A DNA stretch of 64,000 nucleotides, taken from NCBI GenBank assembly GCA_947652605.1, contig OX393577.1:68596108-68660107 (forward strand). The letters run 5' to 3'. Under the pieces are notes generated by a model. It searched no databases, was not told where the DNA came from, and saw only the letters and a list, made by a program, of their open reading frames with translations. The position numbers and the translations under genes were made by a program. This stretch comes from Elmis aenea (Eukaryota; Arthropoda; Insecta; Coleoptera; Elmidae). Position 1 is the stretch's first letter; every line of letters starts with the position of its first letter. This document shows positions 40,517 to 53,660 of this stretch, one piece after another.

Positions 40517-40975
40517 TTATGATTTCGAATATTAAAATTGTTTGATATTACTTTATCGCCGCCACCTTATGATATAAAAATTAATTATCATTAGCTAATG
40601 CCACTGTGAGCTTGCATCTTTGAAAAATATACAAAATACTGTTTTTTTATACCGGCTATGTAAATATGGCGTTTCTTAAAAAATAGTATATTTTTTTAAG
40701 TCTGGTATAAAGGACATAATCTAAAACTGATTGAGTTGTTGAAATATTTCACCGAAGTCCGGCACATTTTAGGGGAAATTAAGACTCCGTCACGATTTTA
40801 GAATTATTGTAACTAGGAGAAAAAATGAACTTTAGGTACCAAAAAAGCATTGGTGCAAACAAACTATCAACAAATAATTTGATCATGAAATTGATTCAGT
40901 ATTTATGATTATATTTTGTAAGTTATTAGTTTCTTTGATGTTTCTTGTTTAATATTTTCCAATAAAAAATTTGTT

Positions 40976-41015
40976 TCATGTTTAGTAGACTGAAAGCTTA
41001 GTCTACTAAACATGA
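40976..41015. repeat. 16-bp perfect hairpin
   Basis: TCATGTTTAGTAGACT is followed by an 8-base loop (GAAAGCTT) and its exact reverse complement. Intergenic; function unknown. Confidence 0.85.
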
Positions 41016-44000
41016 CATAGGTACCTAAATTTAAAAAGTTTTATTCTTAATTTCAGTAATAAAAACATTTTTCTTTTTAAACGAACCATTAAGAGATTAT
41101 TTTAAATTGGGCTATTAAGGGACTATCAATTTTTTTTGTTCAAAACAAGTGAATTCCTTGAACAAGCCACCTTTAAACAAACAAAAAAATTAAAATTGCA
41201 GATGCAACTTTAAGTTTAGAATCAAAAAATGTTGTCAACATGATTTCCGAAGACAAAAATACGCCACTGTTCCGACAAAAAGTTCCCCCAAAAATAGTGA
41301 TTACAACAAAGCTTTTGAAATTAGGTTTAGAAACAGTTTTTTTTTTAAAGCAAATCAAATCTCAATTTTTTGGAAGTAAAATTGTTCGTATCCATGTGTA
41401 AAAAATCTAAAATTTTCGGCATATCGATAAACTGGATTAACGCGTTTTTTTTTTTTAGTTTACAGCTGAATTATGTCACTATAAAAACCACATCCGGAGA
41501 AATTAAATATGGCAAACGAAATTTACAACCACTAACTTAAAAAATGAAAATGTTTCCAAAATACGTCCATTTTCAAAAAAAAAAACAATACAAATTTGCT
41601 CGCCAAAAACCCTTTTTAAAAATAATTAACATGCAAAGAAAGCTTTGGTAATTATAACTAAGTATGGAACAAAAAATAGCATCTTGCAGGTAATTAATTC
41701 TAATAAAATTATACAACCATTCAATTTTTAACGTATCGATTAATTTATAACTCGTTATTTAAGTTTTAATCAAGTGGACCAGCTTTTCTCACAGCACAAT
41801 ACATTTTGTAGGGCACTAAACCTACTTTCAAAAGCCTTTCCACTTTTAACCGTAATTATTCTTCGCGCTAAAGTAATTTTGTGCTAAGCTACACGCGTAC
41901 ATGTTATTAACCATTAGGTACTACTTCACTCGCTAAAATACTCTTTGCATGGAAACGTCTGTTACAAACAGCATTTTGAATTTTTATTTCAAATTTTTAT
42001 ACCGCCCTGTGTTAGCTTAACAATGCAACGTTAGTAAATTTACAAAACAGTCATTAAATTTCCGCTCTCAAGACCATGTTGTTTACAAAACGCGAACGAA
42101 TTTTTACGAACCTGCTTGGTTGCTTTTAATTTCCCCTGTGCCTTCAAACTCACAAATTAACATTAAGTGTAATAGCGACCGTTTTATAGGAGGTAAGATG
42201 CATAAAACTTGTGAAATAAATTGATTAAACAATTAGAGATAAAGAAATTGACTCCCAAGCTAACAGCTATCGGAAAAACATCCTGTAAATGGGTTTTCAT
42301 TATCGCATTTCTCGTTTAAGATATTATGAACATGTAAACTTTACCATACATAATTGTCCTCGTGATATATGCGGTACGGCAATAAAACATCCTAAAAATA
42401 TTTCTAGCTACAAAGTTCAAACATGCAGAAGTCAAAGGGCTGGAAAGTTTTTATCGGAACACACTGTAGAGTGGATATTAAACGTACAATAAGAATCTAT
42501 ACGGCGTGTTTCAAAAAAAGCTCATAGCATATAACTTTGTAAATATGCGTACGTTTTAGATGCGTTAGGAGAATAATTAAAAAAAAGTTTGAACATCACA
42601 GTGACCTATTATGTTTTACCTGCGACCATTTTTGTAATATATTAAAGATCAAATCTTTACTGAAGTTTAAGCCCGGGGGCCCGGGCGTTTTTTTTTAACA
42701 CATGTTATGTGGTATTGAACATATTAAAAATGAAGACTGATTTATGTAAACAAAAATTGAAATAAGCAGTTGCCAAAATTTAATCAGCAATTGTCCGCAT
42801 TGCTTTAGTAAAATATATTTAAGGGACCACTGAATAATTTAAGGAAATTTTTATTTTTATACAGCGCCAAGAGAAACGCGTTTTTCATTTGTTTAATTGC
42901 ATTCGCACGACACCAAAAACTTATCACAAAAAAAATGATTTTGTACGTCTCGAAATGGTACTGTGAAATGAATTTAAGGAATTGTACATTCCCTCCAACG
43001 GCGTTTTATTTATAACCACGTGATGGAATTGATTCTAATGTAAATGTTAATCGTTTACTTTCAGCTAAGAATTGAGGTTGAAAATCACTGATTATTGAAA
43101 CTTAAATACTGTGTCATAACTGTCTAATAAAAAAAAATTCATGTAAATTGATGTTAATGAAGTTGTTATAAAATTATGATCCACTTATACAAGAAATTAG
43201 CACCAACAAAATATACCCAAACGAAATTACATCAGTCAAAATCGTAACCAACATTTTTAAATTTTGAAAAACATCAAATATGAAGTTTATATTTCGCCAA
43301 ACCAAGAAGCTGCTTTGAAATATTTAACGTTCTTACAAAGGTGGTGAATAGTTTCTCGTCTAAGTGGAATGCCTCAACATAAATCTATTAAAAAATGATC
43401 GATGTGATTTTTTTAAATAATATAACCATTGGTGCCATTAAAATTCGTTGTGTTGTCATTCACCATTAAAAGCTTACAAATGATTTGTTTTTAAAAACTG
43501 ATTTCGATATTAATACGTGTCTATTGTTACTACTCATTTATTTTTATATAGCAAATAAAATATATGTTGTATTCTGAGACTTCTTTTCATTTACGACTAC
43601 AGTATTTTCAAAAGTACCTACTCCTCAAACATGCGCAATGGTCAGAAATAGTTTTTTTTTCCCGGGATCCCGGTCCATTTTAAGCTATTTTATATTTCCC
43701 GGAAAATACTTATAACCCGGGAACTACCGAGATTTTAAAAATATTTTATTTTCGTTTATTTTGTGCAATACTATCGTAACTTATCAGAATTTATTATAAA
43801 TGTCTTTGCTAACCGTAAACCTGACGCTTTATCCTTATTAATTACTTCTCAAACCGAAGCTAGCAATCTCATAATTATGTTTACCAAATTCATCAGTTTT
43901 GTAACACAATCTTAGCTAAATTATAAGTTAAAATTGACCTACCTTAAGCAGATACATCAGCCTAATAGTTTGCAAAATCTGGAAGCATCGCCAAGTCAAA

Positions 44001-44943
44001 ATTCTTCATTCAAATTGGACCAACTTTCGCAATCAAATCGCATAACTGTTCACATTTGCGAAAAGTCATTACCAAAAATTCGTTTAAATCTTTAAATACA
44101 CTAAATACATATTAAGTACCTTATCGCCTCAAAAACCGCGCAATTGTATTCAAATGTTTAAAATTGCAATGCATTTTGGGATGGAATTGACGTATTAGCG
44201 GTGCAAATAACATCCCGTCATTATCCTTGAATGATCAAGCACGCGTGCGATGCAACCTGTCGGCTAGGGACGCGCTGAAAACTTACAAGATATTTCGATT
44301 TTCGGCACTCTACGAAACCGGCGAATTATCTCCATAGCTAATTTAGCTCTTTGCGAATAATGTTCACTACCGTTACACAAGAATTTAGCAAAAATTACTT
44401 TGATTTCAGTCAATTAAAAAGGACACCGAAAGCACATGTCACTCACGCCACTGTTGGCGCTTAGAGGTACTGCGCAAGCTTTCCCCACTTAAGCCACCTG
44501 ATAAAGGAGTAGGAATTTTGAATGCGTGTTTTTCACAGCCTCTTTCGACACATCTGGCGATGAACAAGCTTTGAGCGGGGACAAAAAATGTTAGATTATG
44601 GAATTACACGAGCTGAAGTACTAACCATTTTAAGAAATTCTGAATTTTGCATGGACTTTACAATTGCAAATTATTTTGATGTCTTTTTAAAGATCACGCT
44701 ATAAGTCATGTTAACATATAAGATAATTTTACTATTTTAGATGGAATTGGCGATTAAAGGTTTCCAAAATTATGGTTTCACAAAGTGTTATTTGATTTTA
44801 AAGCCGGCATTTTTGCGGGTTTGTTTGTTATGTTATTACTTAAATTATTCCGTCATCAAAAATTTAAGCTTACAGTTGGTCTGGATAAGTAAATAAAATT
44901 TGTTTTGTTGTCATTGGCCCAAAAAATTGAGTGTTGGTCTATA

Positions 44944-45106
44944 CAGGGTGATTGAAATTCGAGTTTAAGCCGTTTGAGATAATTTGAGTATCTCCTTGGA
45001 TTATTATTAAGCACGAAATTTAGCAACTTTGCCAAATGTAAACCTTTACTCTAGCTATTATAATGAGCGAAATCCCCATGCTTAAACTCGAATTTCAATC
45101 ATCCTG
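44944..45106. mobile_element. palindromic TA-target MITE, short copy
   Basis: Same CAGGGTGATTGAAATTCG end as the element at 27504-28020, but only 163 bp, with most of the left arm and the centre deleted. Flanked by TA. It lies just past the likely polyadenylation signal of the P450 gene. Confidence 0.85.
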
Positions 45107-45161
45107 TATACATGTACCTATACCTATAGCAGTTGCTAAATAAATTCCCGACTTTTCACAT

Positions 45162-45167
45162 TTTATT
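45162..45167 (-). terminator. possible P450 polyadenylation signal
   Basis: AATAAA on the minus strand, about 95 bases past the P450 stop codon. Position is plausible; the motif is common in AT-rich DNA. Confidence 0.4.
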
Positions 45168-45262
45168 AAACAATTTAATACTCCTACAAAATTAATATAC
45201 CATTTGTATTGGAGCTTAACTATGAAGTGTTAATTCAACATTTGAAGCAATAACAAATTCAA

Positions 45263-47058
45263 TTATCTTAAAGTAAGTAATGCGCTAAATGGTAAAGGTG
45301 CAGGAGTGGTCCCATCAGTAAAACTTGTAGTCGGTGGGGCGCAATTTGGGGGCACACTAAAAGTGAAATTTTGAATGAGCGAGGAAACCATCAAAAATAA
45401 ATTCGCTCTAGCTAGAGTTTCGCCCATGCACCGATGCCTTCCTAAACCAAAAGGTAAGAACGTTTCTGGAATGGTAATTTTCCCGTCTTTAAGGAATCTC
45501 TCTGGCCTGAATATCTGTGGATCCGTCCATCCGCATTCCTTACCCATTAAAATTCCCTCAAGATTGCCTAAGACCATCGTATCCTGCAATATTTTTTTTT
45601 TTTTACAAAACAAAGCTTGTACAATGGGTAAATTACCCCAAACTTCGCGAAAATATCAAAAACTATTACTAAAGAACTGTGGATAACTTCTTTACAATTA
45701 AAGGTAAAGAGCTAAATTTGTTTAAATGTTGAGCATAAAATAAACCTACAAATCATCTTACTTTGGGAATGAAATGTCCTTTGAGGGTTGTATCCCTTAA
45801 AGCCCTATGGGGAACGGTAAATACCCTTCCACTAAACATTCGAAGACATTCTAAAACCACACATTCCATGTACTGCAACCTGAAAATAATTGAAAATTAA
45901 CATATTTCCAGATTTGTTTTTGAAAGGTTTGTTTTGCACTTTGACATTTTTTTTAACTAGGGACTTTTACCATTTAAAAAAATTGTGAACAATGCATCTC
46001 AAAACCTACTTGGGTCTGTCGTCCAAAGATGGTAATCTATCTCTTCCAACCACCCTATCTATTTCTTCTTGGGCCTTTCTTTGTACTTCTGGACGTAGCA
46101 GTAAATAAACGAATGCAAACATAATAGATTTGCTAGTCGTTTCAGAGCCAGCCATGAAAAGATCCAAGCAAATCGCGAGCAATTGCTCTTCTGAAAAACT
46201 GTCATTCTTCTGTGGTGATTGCAGCATCTGTATGTAAACGTCCATGAAATCTCGAAGTTCGTCGGGATTAAAAGTAGCTTTATGTCTGTGCAACTCTTCG
46301 TTTATGAATTGCCAAATTGGTTTATGCGATTTCATGTACAGATTGTAACCAGACATTTCAGGAGCGATATGTCTTAAAATTGGGTAGTGGCTAAAGGCCG
46401 CTCCCACCATGTCAATGTGATTGAAGAGTTCTGTTAGGATGCTTTGCAAGGTTTTCAGTTTTTTGTCTTCAGGGCTGTAACGAATGCCCGCCATCATGGT
46501 CCACAATGTATTTAACACGTGAATGCCAAAGAATTCGCAGATTTTCAAAACACAGTGGCCGTTGTTATCTGCAATCTTTTGTTTAACAGAATCTACCATC
46601 AGACTGCATTCTTCTTCGATCAGGGTCGACATGGTTTTCCTTCCGAAACCGAACTCTCGAAGCTGGCGAAGGACGAACCTTCTTTGTTCCTGCCAGAAGA
46701 TTTCGTCTGTAAGCAGAACGCCTCTTCGCTTTCCCCATGTTCTTAAAACATAAAACGGTCCTTTAGGCCTGCCTCCTAGATCTTCTGAGCTCAAAAATTC
46801 TCTTATCTCCTCATAGCCGTGAATCACAACTGCGCGGTCTCTTCCAACGCGAAGGCCCATTACAGGACCATATTTCTTTGACAGCTCTCTTGTTGCATGA
46901 CAAAGGGACCCAGTTTTTTTTCGTAACTTGTGAATGACAAGAGCACTACCTATTAACGGCCACCATTTTGGTCCTGGGGGAAAATTCTTTGGTTTCTTTG
47001 TATCGAGATAAGCTAGTATTCCCAAAATTATTACGAAAAGCAGTGGCGCCACGATCAT
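45263..47058 (-). CDS. Cyp303a1-like: cytochrome P450, CYP2 clan, CYP303A1-like
   Basis: Complete microsomal P450 of 495 aa in three exons on the minus strand: 47058-46010, 45879-45762 and 45583-45263. The introns follow GT-AG and joins are in frame. Visible features: an N-terminal hydrophobic anchor, then PPGPKWWP hinge; C-helix WQEQRRF; I-helix AGSETT; K-helix ECLR (ExxR); FRPERF; heme loop PFGLGRHRCMG with the cysteine thiolate ligand. Length is normal for the family. The text around TWGKRRGVLLTDE, MAGSETTSKS and RVFTVPHRAL most resembles insect CYP303A1 as I remember it, a conserved single-copy gene linked in flies to sensory bristle formation; CYP304/305 remains possible. A 3' acceptor-like TTTCAG sits one base before the ATG, so an upstream 5' UTR exon is likely. 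A palindromic MITE begins 59 bp upstream of the ATG. Confidence 0.92.
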
Positions 47059-47116
47059 CCTGAAATATTTTTTTTCAGTGGGATTTTTTTGAGAAACTTA
47101 GCTTTAATATTGGCTA

Positions 47117-47873
47117 TACAGTGTGGCTGGTTTTTCATTGTCCAGCTTATATCTGCTGAAATATTAATGTTACCAAAAAAAGTTAAATGAGAAACTTATT
47201 AAACAAAAGCTGGTCTACAAAATGGTGCTAAAAATTTTGTTCCATAGCCTACCAGTTTATCGGAAAAATATCCAACTTTTGTTTTTTAAATAGAACACCC
47301 TGTATATTTTTACAGAATCACATTCTAAATCAATTTCTCTTCACAATGATATTATCATAAGTACCATTTTGCTTTTAAATTATGCTCAATATTTAAAAAA
47401 AAAAAGAGAATTATTATAGTCGGCTGTGGAAACAGCACAGCATATAAACGTTTTCATTATTTGTATAGTACATTTTTCTTAATTATAATTACACTTATTT
47501 CTGTCTGATTTGTGTGTTTCCTAATGTAAACAAATTTGACAGGTATTTGCAATAAACAAAACAATATCACAGCCGACTTTAATAATTCCTTTTTTGAAAT
47601 ATTGTGCGTAATTTAAAAGCAAAATGGTACTTATGATATATCATTGTAAAGAGAAATTGATTTAGAATGTGATTCTGTAAAAATATACAGGGTGTTCTAT
47701 TTAAAAAACAAAAGTTGGATATTTTTCCGAAAAACTGGTAGGCTATGGAACAAAATTTTTAGCACAATTTTGTAGACCAGCTTTTGTTTAATAAATTTCT
47801 CATTTAACTTTTTTTGGTAACTTTAATATTTCAGCAGATATAAGCTGGACAATGAAAAATCAGCCACACTGTA
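47117..47873. mobile_element. composite palindromic MITE upstream of the P450
   Basis: A 757-bp near-perfect palindrome, TACAGTGTGGCTGG to CAGCCACACTGTA, flanked by TA. It has two layers. Each outer arm (47117-47304 and 47686-47873, 188 bp) itself starts TACAGTGTGG and ends CACCCTGTA, so looks like a complete small TA-target MITE. The inner part (47305-47685) is a second palindrome starting TTACAGAATCACATTC. No coding capacity. Confidence 0.85.
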
Positions 47874-50800
47874 TACCTAACGGCTTATGTATATATGTAA
47901 CAAAAACTTTCTACATCTAAATATTAAGACAATAATAACCGTACATTAAATTTATAGTCATCAAGTTTTAAAATGAAAACCTATTCATTGTTATCTTCCA
48001 TGATTATTTTGTGCCCTTTTGTGATGCAATTGTAAAAACTAATTTGCAAATTAAAGCAGTAAAACAATAATTATACATAAGTAAAGTTCACAAATTTTTC
48101 AGTTTTTTTTTATATCATCTAGGATTGTCGCAAATGAAAATTGGCTGCTTTTTTAATTTAACACAGTCAGTTATTTCTAGTTTGTAAAAAATCTTTATTA
48201 TCATATAATCAACAATAGATTCAATTTAATTTATAATACTTTTGCCCCCCCCCCTAAACAAGGAAACACTTAAAAGCTTTATTTTATTATTTTTAGATTT
48301 CATGTAGCAGCTGACCTCTATTGAGTATAAATTCCACTTGCTATATTATTATTAGGAGCGTATGTCCACATACGTATGAAAATTTGCGGGATCTCAAATT
48401 TGCAACTTAAACGTCAAACTGACGCTTGATTTTTATGACATCTTATAATTACTCCATCTTCTTCTAACTTATTAATTATGCAGTGTACATTTGATGTACA
48501 TAAACAATTTCTTAATCATAACAGAAAACGTCATATTAATTTGAATCATGAATTTGAATAAGTTAAATTTTAGCGATAAATAAAAGGACGTATCTAATAA
48601 ACTTGAATAGTCCAATAAGTGCAAAAACCAAATTAAGAAAATGCACATTACAAAATTCGCGGTAATTTTAACAAAATACCAAACACAATTTTTCCCAATC
48701 CTTCGACTAATTATAAGTACAGTTCCACCTACACTAATTTGTCGTGAGACGACTTGCTAGCGAATTTGCCTTAAAGAACAACTCGAAATTTAATTACAAC
48801 CAAAATTTTGGAAAAATAATACACAAATAACTATGCAAATTATCGTCATTAGAAACTTATGTTTAGCTGCGAATTAAAGTAAATTATTTAATGTAACTAG
48901 ATATTATTTTAATATTATTACACAAAAATATGTTGAATTCAAAGAAAGCTCACGTAAAGCTATTCAAAATGATAATTTTTTAACAATATATAACGATATA
49001 ACTTTGATATCTATACTCTGTATGAACTTTTGATATAGCATCAAGAAAGGAAAAACAAAATTTGCTCTCAGATCTTGTCAAGATTTCTCTTGCGATATTG
49101 TTCCTTATATAATTATTTGCAAGTTACCTGGTTATATTATAGGAGGTGCAGTTTATATCGTTTTGTAACCATCTTTGTGGCTCTTAAATATCACGAACTT
49201 CCTACAACTCTAGCAACCTCTTTTTTAAGTGTTTGAACATTTTAAATCGTTTTATTGAATTTGTTTTCGTGTGTAGATTTTATATTAAGCTATACAGTTG
49301 CAGGAGGGTGGTTTGGCGAGCGGTAGTAATTGCTTTACAGATTTAATAAAAGAAATTTGGGCACGTCTCCAACACTACCGGATGCGAACCTCAAGTCGTA
49401 GAAGCGAATACTCGAGAACAAATTATTGAATACGGAAGAAACAAATTCAATTTACATTTACTATTTTTATTACGCCTAGCAAACTTTAATAGTACATTTT
49501 AACGAGATATTTTAATGCATTTTTTGGTGACATAACAGTCACAACTAATATAAGTAAGATCTTAAAGACAAATATTTAAAACGCACATTTTATGTTATTA
49601 TTACGACTTGATTACTGTGTTTAAGTATTTAATGAATTAATTTTGGTACGATAAAAAAAAGGAAGTAATTTCTGTTACTAATAAGGCAACCTACAGCTTC
49701 GCGTCTTATGTGCAGCTTTTTGTGTTGCAAGCTTCAAAAGTAATTAGAAACAACAAAATTTATAGCTGTCGGAGAATTTGTCTGCTACAAAATATACCTT
49801 TTAACACTCCCAAAAACGAACCGAAACAAGAAATATTTTATACTTAAGGCAGCATAATTTTTCGAGGACCAAAAACATCCCTAGTATGTTTTTTTTCTTC
49901 CAAAGATTTCTATTAAAATCGCCCTTTATATTGTTATCTGCGATTATTTGTCATCTTAAAAGGGATTGTGTAAATTTTAAAGTGTGTAAGCCTACTTTGT
50001 TGTTAAAAGAAACAAACTAAATCTTGGGATAAACCCGGATTGTAACTAAAACCGTTAACGTACAAGTTTTTACTACAAAGAAAAATAATTTTTCTATTGT
50101 TGTACATGTACTTTTACAAAAATTAGCCCTTAACGTTTTTATTTTCAAAGCCAATTAATCAGGACATAAAAACTTCGTCCACCAAAGTGTACTGCAAACA
50201 ATCATTTTGCAATAAATTGCTTTATAGTGAGATTTAGCACCAAAAAAATACAATGTGGAACTACTATTCTTTCATAGAACACACCATGAGAAATTTATTT
50301 ATACCTTCTATGTCAGTTCTGTTTGTACCTCAAAATCTGCACGTTTAAATCATAATTTTAATTTAGGAACTTGTCCCATTTTTTGCGGGCACATACGCAT
50401 TAATTCCTGAGACAAAACCCAACGTAATAGGTTGCATTAAAGTTTTTGTTGCGTAACTTAGGAAGAGAAATCAAGCTAAACAAGTGTAATGCAGTCGATA
50501 TATTTCCGGAAAAAGAGAAAGTTCGGATGTTGATTGCGACATGCTACCATGATAATTGCCTTCATCTGATAGATTCTTGAGACAGGTCTTAAATTTAAAG
50601 CAGAATTAGTCGACTTAATTTGAATGAAAGGCCATGTAAGTTTAACAGAATTTCTTTAGAGCCAGCAGAATGCGAGATATATAAAACTGTTGAAAGATAC
50701 TTATAAACTATTACATTTTTCTCATGGCACATCTTATGTACTTATTGGGTGTAAACGAAAACTAATCCCAAGCAATTATATTTCATTATCATATCAACTT

Positions 50801-53660
50801 TACAGAATGTCACAAAACTCATTACTGCTTCAAATATCTTGTTTGTTTAAAAAAATAAGCTTAACCAACCTAACGTATAATTAAATGGCCTAAAACCTGT
50901 ATAAAATGGCATCAAAATATATTCAAAAATGTTATCTAAATACAGTAAATAGGCCTTACTCATCTATTTCTAAATAACACTAGTTTTCTCATCTTTCCAG
51001 TCGTATATGTAGTTAAAACTGTTGTAATTTTTTTTTAAAGAAATGTTAAGCCCTTTGCAAAAATAAGAATAATTAGTGACTTTTTTGTATTCGAAAGTTT
51101 TTCATAATAAACTTCTTCAATTAACTTGGAAAACCAAACGTTTTCACTGCAATCTCTCATTTGGACACATAATCTAATATTTTTTACGAAAAAAATCTTA
51201 TTAAGAGCATCAAAATGTTAATGTTAGGTACTGAAAAGATTTCAAAGCTATCTTGTTTTGGCTCTAGGCCATACTAAAGTCACATAAAATAAAATCAAAA
51301 ACATTTGACTAAAAAACCTCAAAGTTTGGAATGTATTTTTAAATTATTTTTGCAGCTTTTTCGAAATTTTATACTATAGAAAGCCTTTTTGAAACAATTC
51401 CAAGGACTAACTACATAATTGAAGTGATAGTGAGCTTTAAAACAACCTGTATATGTTTTAAATATCGATAGCTTTAAAAAACTACTTTGAATGCTATAAT
51501 AAGCAATAAAATAAAAGTTTACATTACAAGAAAATGTTAGCGATTATGCAGTTTTAATTGAGCAATTTTCCTGTACGGAAATTTAAATAAAGAAAACTAA
51601 TTTTGTCTGGTGGTAAACATATAAAACATCCATAAATAATGCAATAAACTACACTGTTATTAAATATTACATAAAAAAACTTATGTAAATGGAAATTTAA
51701 AAGGTATTGTATTAAAAAACTATGTAATTTTATGAGGTAATTTTAACACTTTTGTGTTTTGTAGATGTAAACTGTAGTTATATTAGTTGATTCAAACTTT
51801 TATCAATCGTTACCTTACGTACAATGCGTTTTTTTTTAAACTTATACTGAAGATATCTTAAAAATAACACAGATTTGACTATTGTATTATCCAATCAAAT
51901 ACTAAAGGAGCATTAAGGGCTCTTTTAAGGGCAGCACTTCACTAAAAACCCCACTTTATCCAACACGGCGTGCATGCACTTACAAATATACTAACCTACA
52001 TCAGATTTAATAATCACCTGTTACATCAATAGGTTTAAACTCCCGGCACTTTCTATACAGATCTTTTAAACCGCCATCACTTTCTGTTATAGGTTTTCTC
52101 CCACCTAGACCCAGAAATATCTTCTCATACATTTATTTATTGTTTAATTAGATTGCATTTTTGATATTTTCACGAAAGATGGTCCTTTATCTTATAAAAT
52201 TTAGGGATGCATGCATGTATTTTAAAAATAGGCATATGAAAAGTGTTTGAGAAAGGGACAAATTCTTTGATGATCATTTTCAAAATACTTTATTACACAC
52301 GAAGAACAAAAGGAGAATTTTCGGAGCTACATTTTTTTTAAATTTTAGAACTAATTATTATGTAGATCCTTTATTATCAAAGTAGTCCATTGTTCTTTGT
52401 TTTGAGGTATTTAAGGGTTTGTATTTCAGTCGATTTAAAAATATAAATAAAGTCTAAGTTTGCCCAAGTGTCTATGAGTTAAAATGCTGTAAATCTAATG
52501 AGCAAATAATTTTTTTGATCATTCACAAAACTAATTTTTTTAAATTTATAAATAGACTTACACCATTTTTATAATTAATATCACTAAATTTTAGTTATTT
52601 AAATTTACTTTTTACTGGAATTACGCTTCATTTTAGTCCAGTTTTGTTTAAATAAGAACAAGAAACAAAATACTTAATGTCAAAATGTACTATTTTTTGC
52701 AAATTACATTACTTTTAAAAGATTTTTTTTTATAAACTCGTACAGTTTTGTATTACATGGCGAATTTAATTGTGTTAAATTAAACCACAAAAACTAGACT
52801 TAAGCCATTTTCATAGTAGGTACATGATTTCGCAGTTTAAGCAACTTACGAGTTTTGAATTGGTCAAAGCATGTGAATATATTATAATGTAAACTGTAAA
52901 TTGTCTAAAAAAAATAAATTCATCCTAAATTATATGTAAAATATTTGTCTTCTCATTTGTTTATCCTAAAATGAAGTTAACATCACTTTAATAGTAAATT
53001 GTTCATATAAAATTAAAAAGACATATCAAAAATTTAAATTCAATTGCTTTTAGAAGTCGAAGGTAGAAAAATTTAACTGTGTAATAGTCATTGCTATATT
53101 TGAGTTTTAAAATGGTGTTTTGTTTTGTTTCCTTTTGCTAGCACAAGACAGAAAGGCGTGGAAGGAAGTCAGCACAACACCACTCAAGAGTCCTGCACCT
53201 GACGGAGACTAAACTAGATTTAAAAAAATAATAACTTTTAAAGTGGGATTCAGATGTTTTGGAAGTTTAAAACAAAAAAAAAAGCCACCAAAAATCATAA
53301 ATACACGTCATATCATCTTATTTTCCTAATTTTGTTTGGTCAAATTATCACTAAACATTTTTTTAAATTACCAAGGTTGAAGATCTTCCTTTTTGATTAA
53401 CTCTGAAATGCAATTAATTAAACACGGCTGTACTAAACAACATTTTATTGCAACTTTAGTTGTGAACATTAAAAACAACAGAACTAAAGATTTTATAAAC
53501 TTAAATAAATTCCACTCTTATAAAACTATCCAAGTTTTTTTATAATAACACTATAAACTTTTAACAACATAAATACATACTTTACATTCTGATATAACAA
53601 AATAAACTTTTTAATTCTTACACAGTTATAGAAACAATCAAATAACTACAATAGATATGA
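47874..53660. other. AT-rich intergenic region
   Basis: About 5.8 kb of very AT-rich sequence between the P450 promoter side and the 3' end of the coiled-coil gene. A poly-C tract is at about 48244. At 53138-53215 a short plus-strand stretch reads AQDRKAWKEVSTTPLKSP before a stop, like the extreme C terminus of a non-LTR retrotransposon. AATAAA on the minus strand at 53444-53449 could end the coiled-coil gene transcript. Nothing else recognised. Confidence 0.6.

Larger units (their letters stand above)
38167..45262. other. intergenic region between Mgat4 and the P450
   Basis: Starts with the Mgat4 3' UTR; I could not place a polyadenylation signal with confidence. Contains a Harbinger-like MITE (40377-40516), a hairpin (40976-41015), a poly-C tract at about 39909, a CCGGGA-rich transposon fragment at about 43655-43735, a lone transposon-like end (CGGCGTGTTTC) at about 42500, and a small palindromic MITE (44944-45106). 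The open frames at 38388-38690, 42289-42492 and elsewhere have no recognisable similarity. Confidence 0.65.
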
